This document shows, one piece after another, positions 49,319 to 57,345 of a DNA stretch of 64,000 nucleotides. The position numbers and the translations under genes were made by a program. The stretch is from NCBI GenBank assembly GCA_964387685.1, contig CAYLXK010000022.1, forward strand, positions 34,991 to 98,990, given 5' to 3'. This stretch comes from Bryobacter sp964387685. Its GTDB lineage: Bacteria > Acidobacteriota > Terriglobia > Bryobacterales > Bryobacteraceae. The notes under the pieces are model-generated. The model did no database searches. It had not been told where the DNA came from and worked only from the letters and a program-made list of their open reading frames with translations. The first letter of the stretch is position 1, and each line of letters begins with the position of its first letter.

Positions 49319-51646
49319 ATGGCTCATGACGTCTTCATAAGCTACGATTTTGACGATAAGTCCGCAGCCGAAACGATCCTTCGGCAGCTTGAAGTTCGCG
49401 GAATCAAATGCTGGATCGCGCCCCGGTCCATTCCGCCGGGTGTCGACTACGCCGAAGCCATAGTGGATGCCATTTCGGCGGCCCGAGCCGTTCTCGTCGT
49501 GTTTGGATCGAACACGTCCAATTCCGTTGGCGTGCGCCGGGAACTTCATCTCGCTGACAACCACAGGAAAACAATCTGTGCCGTGATAAGGATTGCGGAC
49601 GTGCAGCCCCAGCAAGCCATTGAGTATCTCTTGGCCGGCGTTCAGTGGATCGACGCATTCGCCCCGGGACATGTGTTCGAATTCGAGCTCGTGCGGGATC
49701 GCCTGAAGGCAATGGATTGGTCTCCCCAAACATCGCCCAGTCTTCCGACGATTCCCTTTAATGCCACTAGGCGTTCAGATCTCCTCGCAGAGGTCGAACG
49801 TCTTGGGCAAGAAAGATACATAGCCCTTACCGGTTTGCCGGGCACGGGCAAGTCAACTCTCGCCCGCTTTGTGGCGCAAGACGCCCAAGACTCTGGCAAG
49901 TCGGTTTATTGGTTGAATGCGGACGGGGACGGCCAGCTTCGCCAATCGCTTTTCGACTTGGGCCGTCTTCTCGGCTTCGAGGGCGACGATAAAAAGGTGG
50001 TACCTGAGACGTGCGCGCAGTTGTCTTCCCAGGCCGATTCCCTGATCATTCTCGACAACGTGATTTCGTGGGATGAATCCGCCTCCATTTTGAAGTCTCT
50101 TCGTGGATCGGCGCGCATACTGCTCACCACTCAAAGCCGCTCGTGGCGCCAGCATGGAGTCGCTATGGTCGACGTGCGGCCATTCTCGGAGGAAGATGCC
50201 CTCGCTTTTCTCATGCAACGCTGCGGCCAAGTCGACCGGGACCAAGCCCTACCTCTCGTGAAAGAACTCGGTTGTCTGCCCCTCGCCCTTGCCCAAGCCG
50301 CTTCCTACCTGGAAACGACGCAATGTTCCCCGGATGAGTACCTCGAACTTCTCCACCATCAACCGGTCCAACTTCTCGATGAACATGCCCCCGCCGAACA
50401 CACGCAAAGCTTCGCCATGAGTTTGGAACTTTCCCTCCTCAGGCTTTCTCAGGCCTCCCGAATGCTGCTGAACGAACTCTGCCTACTCGCTCCCGGGGCG
50501 GTCCCCATTTCTTACCTGCGCGATAGGAGCGACCCTATCGCTTGGGACAACTCCTTCGCTGGACTATCGGCCTTTTCGCTGGCCGAGCGCCGTCCCGGTT
50601 TCCTCGAGACGCACCGCCTGGTTCGCCATTGGGTCCGGAATCGCTTGGGAGAGAACCGGATCACCGCCGTAAATGCGGTACTCAGAAGGCTTCCCCGCCT
50701 CCTGGAAGAAGGGGCGATTTGGTTAGATAACTGGAATCGCCGTTATCGTCGCACCGAACTAGCCCATCTAGCCGCAGCACTGGAATTGGCTGAAGGGGCC
50801 GAGGCCAGCCTCGTCGGGCAGTCACTCCTTGCCGTCTTGCCTCTCTCCCGTCCCTACGAAGTGGACCACGATCTGGACGAGACACAGCTCAGGCGTCTTG
50901 CCGCGCTCGCGCTCCGGCACGCGGACCTTACCGATCCGCCCAACCACCTCCTGCGCCTTCGCGCAGGCTATCTATTGGCGACTTTCCTCAGTCTAGATAC
51001 AGATCGCATCGAAATAGCGGCGCGCTGCCGGGAGCTGTTGCAAGACCTCAGAGCTTCCGGCGTGCTTCGCTTGGACCTCGAGATCCACCTTCTCTGCGAC
51101 ATTGCTGTCTGCGCTCGCGACGAGGCACGGATTCGTGAAGCCCTCGAAAAAGCTGTCCACGTCGATTCTCTTTTTGAACATGCGCAATCCAAGGCCTGCC
51201 TGATGCTCGGTCTTGACCTGGAAGTCGAGGGCGAAGAGAACCCACGCGGAGCCTACCACTTGGCCAAAATCTTTCTTGCCGAGTTCCAATTCGCAGGCTA
51301 TTATGCTGTCCAGCTACGGCGATTCGCTTCGATGGCCGCCTGGGATTCCCAAGATAAGGGAGCCGCCCTTGTCTATGCCGCCGAGTATCTAGCGATGGTT
51401 TGGGAACCAGAGTTTGATGAGATGCCCGGGAAGACTCCTACCAGTACCCTAGAATGCAGCGGTATGTTGACTTTCGCATCTCTTACACCAAACAAGATCC
51501 GGTTCAGTCCTCAACAGCGCCAAAGGCTTGAGCTGGCTAAGCGAAAACTGGAGGCCATCAGCGGCAAGGATAAGCCGCTCGTAAAGATGTGTGACGCCAT
51601 CCTCTCTCGCTACCAACTAAAGTTGGTCCCGCCGAGCGCGAAATAG
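49319..51646 (+). CDS. TIR-NB-ARC (STAND) protein
   Basis: 775 residues. An N-terminal TIR domain (about 3-130: DVFISYDFDDKSAAETILRQLEVRGIKCWIAPRSI) has a candidate NADase glutamate, Glu75, in VGVRRELHLADN. An NB-ARC-type NTPase follows: Walker A GLPGTGKST (172-180), Walker B SLIILDNV, sensor RILLTTQSR and GxPLA-like GCLPLALAQAASYL. The C-terminal half is helical, TPR- or HEAT-like, and is probably the sensor. By analogy to bacterial STAND immunity proteins it may consume NAD when a phage cue is sensed. A stand-alone signalling role is also possible. It ends 2 bases from convergent rpoD. Confidence 0.86.
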   Translation: MAHDVFISYDFDDKSAAETILRQLEVRGIKCWIAPRSIPPGVDYAEAIVDAISAARAVLVVFGSNTSNSVGVRRELHLADNHRKTICAVIRIADVQPQQAIEYLLAGVQWIDAFAPGHVFEFELVRDRLKAMDWSPQTSPSLPTIPFNATRRSDLLAEVERLGQERYIALTGLPGTGKSTLARFVAQDAQDSGKSVYWLNADGDGQLRQSLFDLGRLLGFEGDDKKVVPETCAQLSSQADSLIILDNVISWDESASILKSLRGSARILLTTQSRSWRQHGVAMVDVRPFSEEDALAFLMQRCGQVDRDQALPLVKELGCLPLALAQAASYLETTQCSPDEYLELLHHQPVQLLDEHAPAEHTQSFAMSLELSLLRLSQASRMLLNELCLLAPGAVPISYLRDRSDPIAWDNSFAGLSAFSLAERRPGFLETHRLVRHWVRNRLGENRITAVNAVLRRLPRLLEEGAIWLDNWNRRYRRTELAHLAAALELAEGAEASLVGQSLLAVLPLSRPYEVDHDLDETQLRRLAALALRHADLTDPPNHLLRLRAGYLLATFLSLDTDRIEIAARCRELLQDLRASGVLRLDLEIHLLCDIAVCARDEARIREALEKAVHVDSLFEHAQSKACLMLGLDLEVEGEENPRGAYHLAKIFLAEFQFAGYYAVQLRRFASMAAWDSQDKGAALVYAAEYLAMVWEPEFDEMPGKTPTSTLECSGMLTFASLTPNKIRFSPQQRQRLELAKRKLEAISGKDKPLVKMCDAILSRYQLKLVPPSAK

Positions 51647-51648
51647 AC

Positions 51649-53211
51649 CTACCGTGCCGCCAGCAGCGCCCTTAGATGCCGCGCCCGCTCCGGGCTCCGC
51701 AATTGCCGCAACGCCTTGGCCTCAATCTGCCGGATCCGCTCGCGCGTCACGTCAAACTCCTGGCCGATCTCTTCCAGCGTATGCTCGCGCTCGCACCCGA
51801 TCCCAAAGCGCAGCCGGATCACCTTCTCCTCTTTGGGAGAGAGCGTCTTCAGAATATTCGCCGTCTCTTCCCGCACATTGGCGTCAATAACGGCATCCAC
51901 GGGAGAACCCACCCAGCGATCCTCGATCAGGTCGCCCAGCGCGCTCTCGCCGTCCCGGCCCACCGGCGTCTCGAGCGAAACCGGGTCGCGCGAAATCGTC
52001 TTGAGCTTTTGCACCTTCTCGACCGGAATGTCCATCCGGCGCGCAATCTCTTCGTTCGTCGGCGCACGCCCCAGTTCCTTTTCGAGCTCACGCGTAGCCC
52101 GCAGGAACTTGTTCATGCTCTCGTTCATGTGAACGGGGATACGAATCGTCCGGCTCTGGTCGGCAATCGCCCGCGTGATCGCCTGGCGAATCCACCACGT
52201 CGCATACGTTGAAAACTTGTAGCCGCGCCGGTATTCGAACTTGTCCGCCGCGCGCATCAGGCCAATATTGCCCTCTTGGATCAAATCGAGGAGGTGCAAG
52301 CCGCGGTTGACGTACTTCTTGGCCACGCTCACCACGAGGCGCAGGTTGGCTTCCACGAGATCCTTCTTGGCGCGCTCGGCCTCGAGATCGCCCGTGCGGA
52401 TATGCTGCAGGCTCACCCTCAAGTCGCCCAGCGAAGCCCCGGCAATCTGCTCGCCTTGCTTGATTTCCTTCTTCAGCTCCTTAATCCGGAGCACATTCGC
52501 CTGGCTCGTCCGCGCATGCTCGAGCTTATCGAGTTCGGTGTAGCGATGGCCCAATTGCTCCACCACCAGTTCCAGCTCCTTCGTAAAGTTCTTCCACCGC
52601 GCCACATTCCAGGGCACCGCGCGGATCAGAATGCTGAAATGGACCCGCGCCCGGTTCCACTTGCCCGTCGCGCGCTTCTTCAGTTTCTTGTTCGAAGCCG
52701 GCACCTCGGCCGCCTTCTTCTCCAGCGGCTCCACCTTCTTGGCCGCTTGCTCCAGCACCTCTAGCTGCTTCATCAGCTCCCGCACTTTGCGCTCTTGGGC
52801 TGCCGCACCTTCTTCAATGTCCACGCCGAGGTCCACTACCTCGTCCACGTCTACTTGCCCCGTGCGCATCTGCATCACCAGATCCATCACGATCTGCTGC
52901 ACCAGCGGCGACCGGCTCAGCGCCTTATGCGCCCGCACCTTGCCCCGTTCCATCTTCCGCGCCAGCGTCACTTCGCCTTCGCGCGTCAAGAGCGGTACCG
53001 CGCCCATTTCGCGCAGATACACCCTTACCGGGTCGTCCGTGTAAATGGACTCCTCTTGTTGCGGTGCCTCGTCCTCTTCCGGTTCCTCAGCTTCTTCCGT
53101 CGCGGCGAAAAAATTCGCCTCTTCGTCGAAAGTTAGACCGATCGGTTCGGCTTCCGGCTGCTCTAAAAATTGGTCGTCAAATGAATCCACGTTCAAAATA
53201 CCTCGCTCCAC
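51649..53211 (-). CDS. rpoD: RNA polymerase primary sigma factor
   Basis: 520-residue group 1 sigma factor. An acidic N-terminal region (1.1-like) precedes region 1.2 (DDPVRVYLREMGAVPLLTREGEVTLA), a charged non-conserved region, and region 2 (LRLVVSVAKKYVNRGLHLLDLIQEGNIGLMRAADKFEYRRGYKFSTYATWWIRQAITRAI). Regions 3 and 4 end with DVTRERIRQIEAKALRQLRSPER. GTG 53211 gives the longest form; TTG 53196 with a GAGG site and GTG 53190 are possible shorter starts. It is preceded by a long leader from the promoter at 53448. Confidence 0.95.
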   Translation of the reverse strand: MERGILNVDSFDDQFLEQPEAEPIGLTFDEEANFFAATEEAEEPEEDEAPQQEESIYTDDPVRVYLREMGAVPLLTREGEVTLARKMERGKVRAHKALSRSPLVQQIVMDLVMQMRTGQVDVDEVVDLGVDIEEGAAAQERKVRELMKQLEVLEQAAKKVEPLEKKAAEVPASNKKLKKRATGKWNRARVHFSILIRAVPWNVARWKNFTKELELVVEQLGHRYTELDKLEHARTSQANVLRIKELKKEIKQGEQIAGASLGDLRVSLQHIRTGDLEAERAKKDLVEANLRLVVSVAKKYVNRGLHLLDLIQEGNIGLMRAADKFEYRRGYKFSTYATWWIRQAITRAIADQSRTIRIPVHMNESMNKFLRATRELEKELGRAPTNEEIARRMDIPVEKVQKLKTISRDPVSLETPVGRDGESALGDLIEDRWVGSPVDAVIDANVREETANILKTLSPKEEKVIRLRFGIGCEREHTLEEIGQEFDVTRERIRQIEAKALRQLRSPERARHLRALLAAR

Positions 53212-53563
53212 CGGGCAACGCCGGTCTCGTACGGCCTAGCCGTCGGCGGAAAATATCGTCGAACCCGGTCTGCCTCACGGAAATACACGCGCAAAGCCAC
53301 TGATGCCGCCGGGCCCAGAAAAAAATCTTCAAGTTTTGGGGATAAACAACTTTGGAAAGGCGCTTTCCTGTCCTGTGGACTTTTGGGTCTCGTACCCGGC
53401 CGGCGATCTATAGATGTTCCCGGCATGAGGACAAGCGCATCCATGCTAGTGTAGCACTCCCCACCTCTTTTGTTAAGCCTCTATTTCAACTGATGTTCCC
53501 GTCTGCCCCGCGGTTACAGAATCTCCCGCCAGCCCCCCCTGCCAAACCCTTCAAACTAGGCGA
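53212..53563 (-). other. 352-bp gap: rpoD leader and promoter, no gene
   Basis: The gap between nrdR and rpoD holds the rpoD promoter (53448-53476) and a leader of about 230 nt. A minus-strand frame (53193-53444) begins only 3 bases after the -10 element and has no recognisable domain, so it is not called. I see no terminator or further structure. Confidence 0.7.
53448..53476 (-). promoter_or_regulatory. Sigma-70 type promoter of rpoD
   Basis: On the minus strand TTAACA (53476-53471), a 17-bp spacer and TACACT (53453-53448) give a good promoter. The start should be near 53441, leaving a leader of about 230 nt before the first rpoD start codon. Confidence 0.75.
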
Positions 53564-54028
53564 TTAGCTAGTTCGCTTATCCTTGATCAGCCGTCGGATT
53601 TCCTGAAAGAATGCGTCTTCATCCTGAAAGTCCCGGTACACGCTCGCAAAGCGAACATAGGCGATTTTGTCCAGTTCCTTTAATCGCTCCATTAAAATTT
53701 CTCCAATCGCCGTCGAACTGAGCTCCCGCTCCGCCGTCCGCATCATCTCGCCCTCTACCTGGTCCACCACCTCAGCCAGCTTCGGGATGGCCACCGGCCG
53801 CTTCTCACAAGCCTTCAGTAGCCCGTTTAGTACCTTCTGCCGCTCGAATTTCTCCCGCCTTCCGTCTTTCTTGACTACCATGTACGGTATCTCTTCGATC
53901 CTCTCATAGGTCGTGAAGCGCTTCTGGCAACGCAGGCACTCCCTCCGCCGCCGGATGATATTCCCCTCCTTCGATTCGCGGGAGTCGATCACTTTGTCTT
54001 CAATATGGCCGCAGAAGGGACACAGCAT
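53564..54028 (-). CDS. nrdR: Transcriptional repressor NrdR
   Basis: 154-residue NrdR, which senses dATP/ATP and represses ribonucleotide reductase genes. The N-terminal zinc ribbon has CPFCGH and CLRCQKRF. The ATP-cone follows: YMVVKKDGRREKFERQKVLNGLLKACEKRPV. No nrd gene is in the window. It starts 4 bases after the UPF0104-type gene and may share its transcript. Confidence 0.96.
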   Translation of the reverse strand: MLCPFCGHIEDKVIDSRESKEGNIIRRRRECLRCQKRFTTYERIEEIPYMVVKKDGRREKFERQKVLNGLLKACEKRPVAIPKLAEVVDQVEGEMMRTAERELSSTAIGEILMERLKELDKIAYVRFASVYRDFQDEDAFFQEIRRLIKDKRTS

Positions 54029-54032
54029 CCCT

Positions 54033-55085
54033 TTATCCTAAGTCCCTCATCTGCCCAAACTTTACACCCTCTTTCAAAGCCAGCGTCAATCCCAAGGGCA
54101 CTACCAGGTTGAAAGAAGTTGCCCACAAAACCAGCGCCACCGCCGTGGATTCTTCCATTCCGATGCCAAACAGTTGCGTCAGCACCGCCACCGCCGCCAC
54201 CTGCATGCCCCCGCCGATCCCCGGCAACTGCACGATGGCCCCAAAGCTTACCAGCCCCACCATCGCAATCAAATCGGCCACACTCAGGTGCCGCGTCGCT
54301 GGAAACGCATGCAGGATCGACCACTGGCATCCCGCAATCACCATCCACTCCAGCACCGTGTAGAGCATCACCCGCCACTGCAACGATCCGTCGCAGCTCG
54401 CCACGGCCCCTTCCAAAAAATTAGCCGCCAGAGGCTTCAGCCGCGCCGCCAATTTTTCCGGTAACCGATCCAGCAAGCGTACTGCGCTCGTTCTTTGATC
54501 CACGCTTAAAAAACGGAGCGAAAATATAAATGTGAAGCAGGCCAAGCCTCCAACCAATGCCGCCCAGCCTCCACTCTGCACCACCAGCCGCAACTCGTTT
54601 CCCGCCGCCGCCACCCGCTCGCTGCCCGCCAAATGTACCAGCCCGAAGCCGAAAAACAGTATGACCACCAACAGGTCGTAAATGCGTTCAAATAGCCACA
54701 CCGCCATTTGTGCGGAAAAGCTCGTCTTCGTCTCTTTGGCGATGAGCCAAGGCCGTACAAACTCCCCTGGGCGCCCCAGCAGCACCACCGCCGTGAAGCC
54801 AATCACCGTTGCCACCCACAGCCTGGAAAAGCGCACCTCGCCCCCCAACGGCCGCATCATCACCTCCCAGCGCACCGCTCGGCCTACATAACTGAGTACG
54901 ATAAGGAATACCGCCAAAAGACAGTACCAAGGATCGAGCGCGCGGAGAGATTCGCCCAAACGCGTGAAGTCGAAAGCCCTTCCGCCGCTTGCGGCCCGAA
55001 AGAGTGCCCACACCATGACCAACAGGACGATCGCCGGCACCCACGGAATTCGCCTTGTCTTCACTTCTGTGATTTTTGCGTCCAA
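54033..55085 (-). CDS. UPF0104/lysylphosphatidylglycerol-synthase-TM family protein
   Basis: About 350 residues with roughly eight membrane helices. Conserved segments include LSYVGRAVRWEVMMRPLGG, TAVVLLGRPGEFVRPWLIAKETKTSFSAQMAVWLFERIYDLL, and LIAMVGLVSFGAIVQLPGIGGGMQVA. Members act as lipid flippases or are of unknown role. The frame extends to 55280, but TTG 55085 has an AGGAAG site 7 bases upstream and leaves room for the divergent sigma gene. The C-terminal run LALKEGVKFGQ is normal. Confidence 0.82.
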   Translation of the reverse strand: MDAKITEVKTRRIPWVPAIVLLVMVWALFRAASGGRAFDFTRLGESLRALDPWYCLLAVFLIVLSYVGRAVRWEVMMRPLGGEVRFSRLWVATVIGFTAVVLLGRPGEFVRPWLIAKETKTSFSAQMAVWLFERIYDLLVVILFFGFGLVHLAGSERVAAAGNELRLVVQSGGWAALVGGLACFTFIFSLRFLSVDQRTSAVRLLDRLPEKLAARLKPLAANFLEGAVASCDGSLQWRVMLYTVLEWMVIAGCQWSILHAFPATRHLSVADLIAMVGLVSFGAIVQLPGIGGGMQVAAVAVLTQLFGIGMEESTAVALVLWATSFNLVVPLGLTLALKEGVKFGQMRDLG

Positions 55086-55135
55086 CTGTGAACTTCCTAT
55101 GATAAATCCTCGTTCCTTAGTTCGGAAGCCAATCT

Positions 55136-55831
55136 GTGATGCTTTTCGAAACCCAACCCGCCCCCTCCGCCGGCTACCTCGATGCCCGGGCGGTTTCGCC
55201 GCTTCCTCTTCCTCCTTCTCTCTCCGCCCATGCCACTCTCTCGACTCGTAACTGGGGAATCGCCTTGGATGCCGATTCAATTCTCGTAGAACGCTGTCTG
55301 GAAGGAGACCAGGGCGCCTGGGAGCAGCTCGTCCGGTCTCACACGCGCCGCGTCTACGCCATCTGCTATCGCTTCGTCGGGAAAGACGAAGAAGCGCAGG
55401 ACTTAACGCAGGACGTCTTTTTGCGCATCTTCAAGACGCTCGCTAGCTTTCGCTCCGGCGAGGGTAGTTTTTCGGTCTGGTTGACCCGTCTCACCCGTAA
55501 CCTTCTCATCGATCATTACCGCCGTACCAAAGGGCAGAGGATGACCGACTCCCTCGACGACCAGTTGCCCGTACTCGAGGAAACCTCGATTGCCGGCGGC
55601 CGCACCGACGGGCTCCTGGCCGGGCGCGAGGCCAGCGAACTGCTCCAGGGCGCTTTGCAGAAGTTATCTCCGGAGCTCCGGGAGGCCGTCATATTGCGCG
55701 ACCTCCAAGAAATGGAATACAAAGAAATCGCAAGCGCCCTGAGTGTGCCCGAAGGAACCGTCAAGAGCCGCCTGAATCGCGGCCGCGCCGAACTGGCCCG
55801 GATCTTACGCCGCCAGAAGGTGGTGATTTAG
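55136..55831 (+). CDS. ECF-type RNA polymerase sigma factor
   Basis: 231 residues in the longest form. Region 2 is LVRSHTRRVYAICYRFVGKDEEAQDLTQDVFLRIFKTLASFR, with WLTRLTRNLLIDHYRR after it. Region 4 is LSPELREAVILRDLQEMEYKEIASALSVPEGTVKSRLNRGRAEL. The true start may be TTG 55265 (GGGGA upstream, MDADSILVERCLEGDQGAW), since residues 1-43 look unstructured and proline-rich. A TATGAT at 55098 may be the promoter. The anti-sigma gene follows one base after the stop. Confidence 0.88.
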   Translation: MMLFETQPAPSAGYLDARAVSPLPLPPSLSAHATLSTRNWGIALDADSILVERCLEGDQGAWEQLVRSHTRRVYAICYRFVGKDEEAQDLTQDVFLRIFKTLASFRSGEGSFSVWLTRLTRNLLIDHYRRTKGQRMTDSLDDQLPVLEETSIAGGRTDGLLAGREASELLQGALQKLSPELREAVILRDLQEMEYKEIASALSVPEGTVKSRLNRGRAELARILRRQKVVI

Positions 55832-55832
55832 T

Positions 55833-55892
55833 ATGGAAGACCGCAGTATGGAAGACCGCAGTATGGAAAACCGCAACATGGCAGACCTGAAT
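55833..55892 (+). repeat. Four 15-bp units with repeated start codons
   Basis: Units begin at 55833, 55848, 55863 and 55878, each with an in-frame ATG. The first two are identical (ATGGAAGACCGCAGT), the third differs at 2 bases, and the fourth is diverged. They encode MEDRS-type repeats. Confidence 0.9.
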
Positions 55893-56423
55893 TGCCGGAA
55901 CTTTGACGAAATCCTCTGCGATTATCTCGACGCCACCCTGCCGCCCGAGGGGCGCGCCGCTGTGGAGGCCCACTCCGCTTCCTGCCCCGCTTGCGCCGCC
56001 CTGCTCGCCGACTGCCGTTCCAGCGTTCAGTTCCTCGAAAGGGTGAGCGACGTGGAAGCCCCGCGCGAACTGATCACGCGCATTCTCTTCCATACGCCCA
56101 AGCCCGCGCCTCTGCTCGAAAAGCTTTCTCCCAAAAGCTGGCTGCGCCGTTGGCTCCAGCCCCTCTTGCAACCGCGCTTTGCCATGGGCATGGCGATGAC
56201 CATTTTGAGCTTCTCCATGCTGGGCAAGTTCGTCACCCCCGTCCGCCAATTGAAGCCCGCGGACCTGGACCCCGCCAAGGTCTGGCGCTCGATTGACGAA
56301 AAGGTTCATCGCGGCTGGGATAATGCCGTCAAGTACTACGACAATTTGCGCCTCGTCTACGAGATCCAGACGGCCATCGACGACATCAAGGGCACGTCCG
56401 AAAACAAGCCCGAGAAGAAATAG
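55833..56423 (+). CDS. Zinc-finger anti-sigma factor
   Basis: 196 residues in the longest form. A ZAS-type zinc motif lies in the N-terminal half: Cys29 in FDEILCDYLDATL, then His-x3-Cys-x2-Cys in AHSASCPACAALL. One membrane helix is likely near residues 113-130 (FAMGMAMTILSFSML), followed by a helical outer part (VWRSIDEKVHRGWDNAVKYYDNLRLVYEI). It should hold the adjacent sigma factor until a signal arrives. Four in-frame ATGs lie in a 15-bp repeat, so the start is uncertain. Confidence 0.84.
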   Translation: MEDRSMEDRSMENRNMADLNCRNFDEILCDYLDATLPPEGRAAVEAHSASCPACAALLADCRSSVQFLERVSDVEAPRELITRILFHTPKPAPLLEKLSPKSWLRRWLQPLLQPRFAMGMAMTILSFSMLGKFVTPVRQLKPADLDPAKVWRSIDEKVHRGWDNAVKYYDNLRLVYEIQTAIDDIKGTSENKPEKK

Positions 56424-56436
56424 AGCCGGTGAAGCG

Positions 56437-57102
56437 ATGAATCCTTCCGAAATGAATCCCATGCCGCCTCCGATCATCGGCTACTGCCGTGGCACGGGCC
56501 GCCCCTTAACGGCAGAAGAGGCCGTTTACGTGGATGGCTTTCTGTATTCCAAAGAACACGCGGCCAGCCTCAAGAAAGATCAGTCCCCCTATACCGCCTC
56601 CTCCGCCGCGGCCAGCCCGGCGAACGACGTTTCCTCCGGCTGGGCCTTTATTCTCGGCATCATTCCCGGCGTCGGCGCCATTTACAACCAGCAGTACGCC
56701 AAGGGCCTGGTCCATATCGTCATCTTTGCCTTTATCGTCACCGCCCTCGAAAAGAGCAACGCGCAAGCTTTCTTTGTTCCCTTGCTGATCGGCTGGCTCT
56801 TCTACATGCCCTTTGAGGCTTTCCATACGGCGCGCAAGCGCCAGGCCGGCCAGCCTGTCGACGAAATGTCGGGCGTCGTCGAAATGCCCGACAAGCTCCG
56901 GCGCGTGCCGGTGGGCCCCATCGTCTTGATCCTGGCGGGCACGCTCTTCTTGCTCGACAACTTCGAGCTGCTCTACCTGGATCAGTTCGTGCGCTTCTGG
57001 CCCGTCGTGCTCATCGCCATCGGTGTGCTGATGCTTCTGAAGCGAACCCAAGGCCTGTCTTCCGTAGACGCGCCCCGCGTGGAGGACCCCAGTGTTAAAT
57101 AA
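56437..57102 (+). CDS. Membrane protein with LiaI/LiaF-like transmembrane region
   Basis: 221 residues. The start MNPSEMNPMPPPIIGYCRGTGRPLTAEEAVYVDGFLYSKEHA may form a small soluble motif. Then TM2-like hydrophobic segments (GWAFILGIIPGVGAIYNQQYAKGLVHIVIFAFIVTAL) are followed by VPVGPIVLILAGTLFLLDNFELLYLDQFVRFWPVVLIAIGVLMLLKR. That block matches the DUF5668/LiaF-type pair seen in envelope-stress proteins. The frame opens further upstream, inside the anti-sigma gene, so ATG 56437 is chosen. Confidence 0.75.
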   Translation: MNPSEMNPMPPPIIGYCRGTGRPLTAEEAVYVDGFLYSKEHAASLKKDQSPYTASSAAASPANDVSSGWAFILGIIPGVGAIYNQQYAKGLVHIVIFAFIVTALEKSNAQAFFVPLLIGWLFYMPFEAFHTARKRQAGQPVDEMSGVVEMPDKLRRVPVGPIVLILAGTLFLLDNFELLYLDQFVRFWPVVLIAIGVLMLLKRTQGLSSVDAPRVEDPSVK

Positions 57103-57103
57103 C

Positions 57104-57343
57104 ATGCTCAACCACGTGCCCCCGACGCCTGGGCAATTGCTGGGCGCCCTGCGAGGCCCCCTCATTCTCATTACCCTCGGCACCCTGCTGGCGATCGATC
57201 ATGCGGGCGGCCTTCGGATTGTGCGCAGTTGGCCGATCCTCATCATTGCTTTTGGGCTTTTGAAGCTTGCGGAGTTCGCCCTCGGCTCCGCTCCGCCCGC
57301 CTCTCCTGGCCAATCCTCTCCCAACCAGAATGGAGCCCTCTAG
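57104..57343 (+). CDS. Small LiaF-type membrane protein
   Basis: 79 residues. PTPGQLLGALRGPLILITLGTLLAIDHAGGLRIVRSWPILIIAFGLLKLAEFAL is the same two-helix block as in the preceding gene, with the internal W-P motif. The tail is polar. The start may be ATG 57104 or GTG 57092. It is the second of three consecutive proteins with this block. Confidence 0.75.
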   Translation: MLNHVPPTPGQLLGALRGPLILITLGTLLAIDHAGGLRIVRSWPILIIAFGLLKLAEFALGSAPPASPGQSSPNQNGAL

Positions 57344-57345
57344 CC

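Noticed and set aside
53193..53444. 83-codon minus-strand frame upstream of rpoD
   Set aside because: Starts 3 bases after the -10 element, overlaps the rpoD start and shows no recognisable fold or codon preference.
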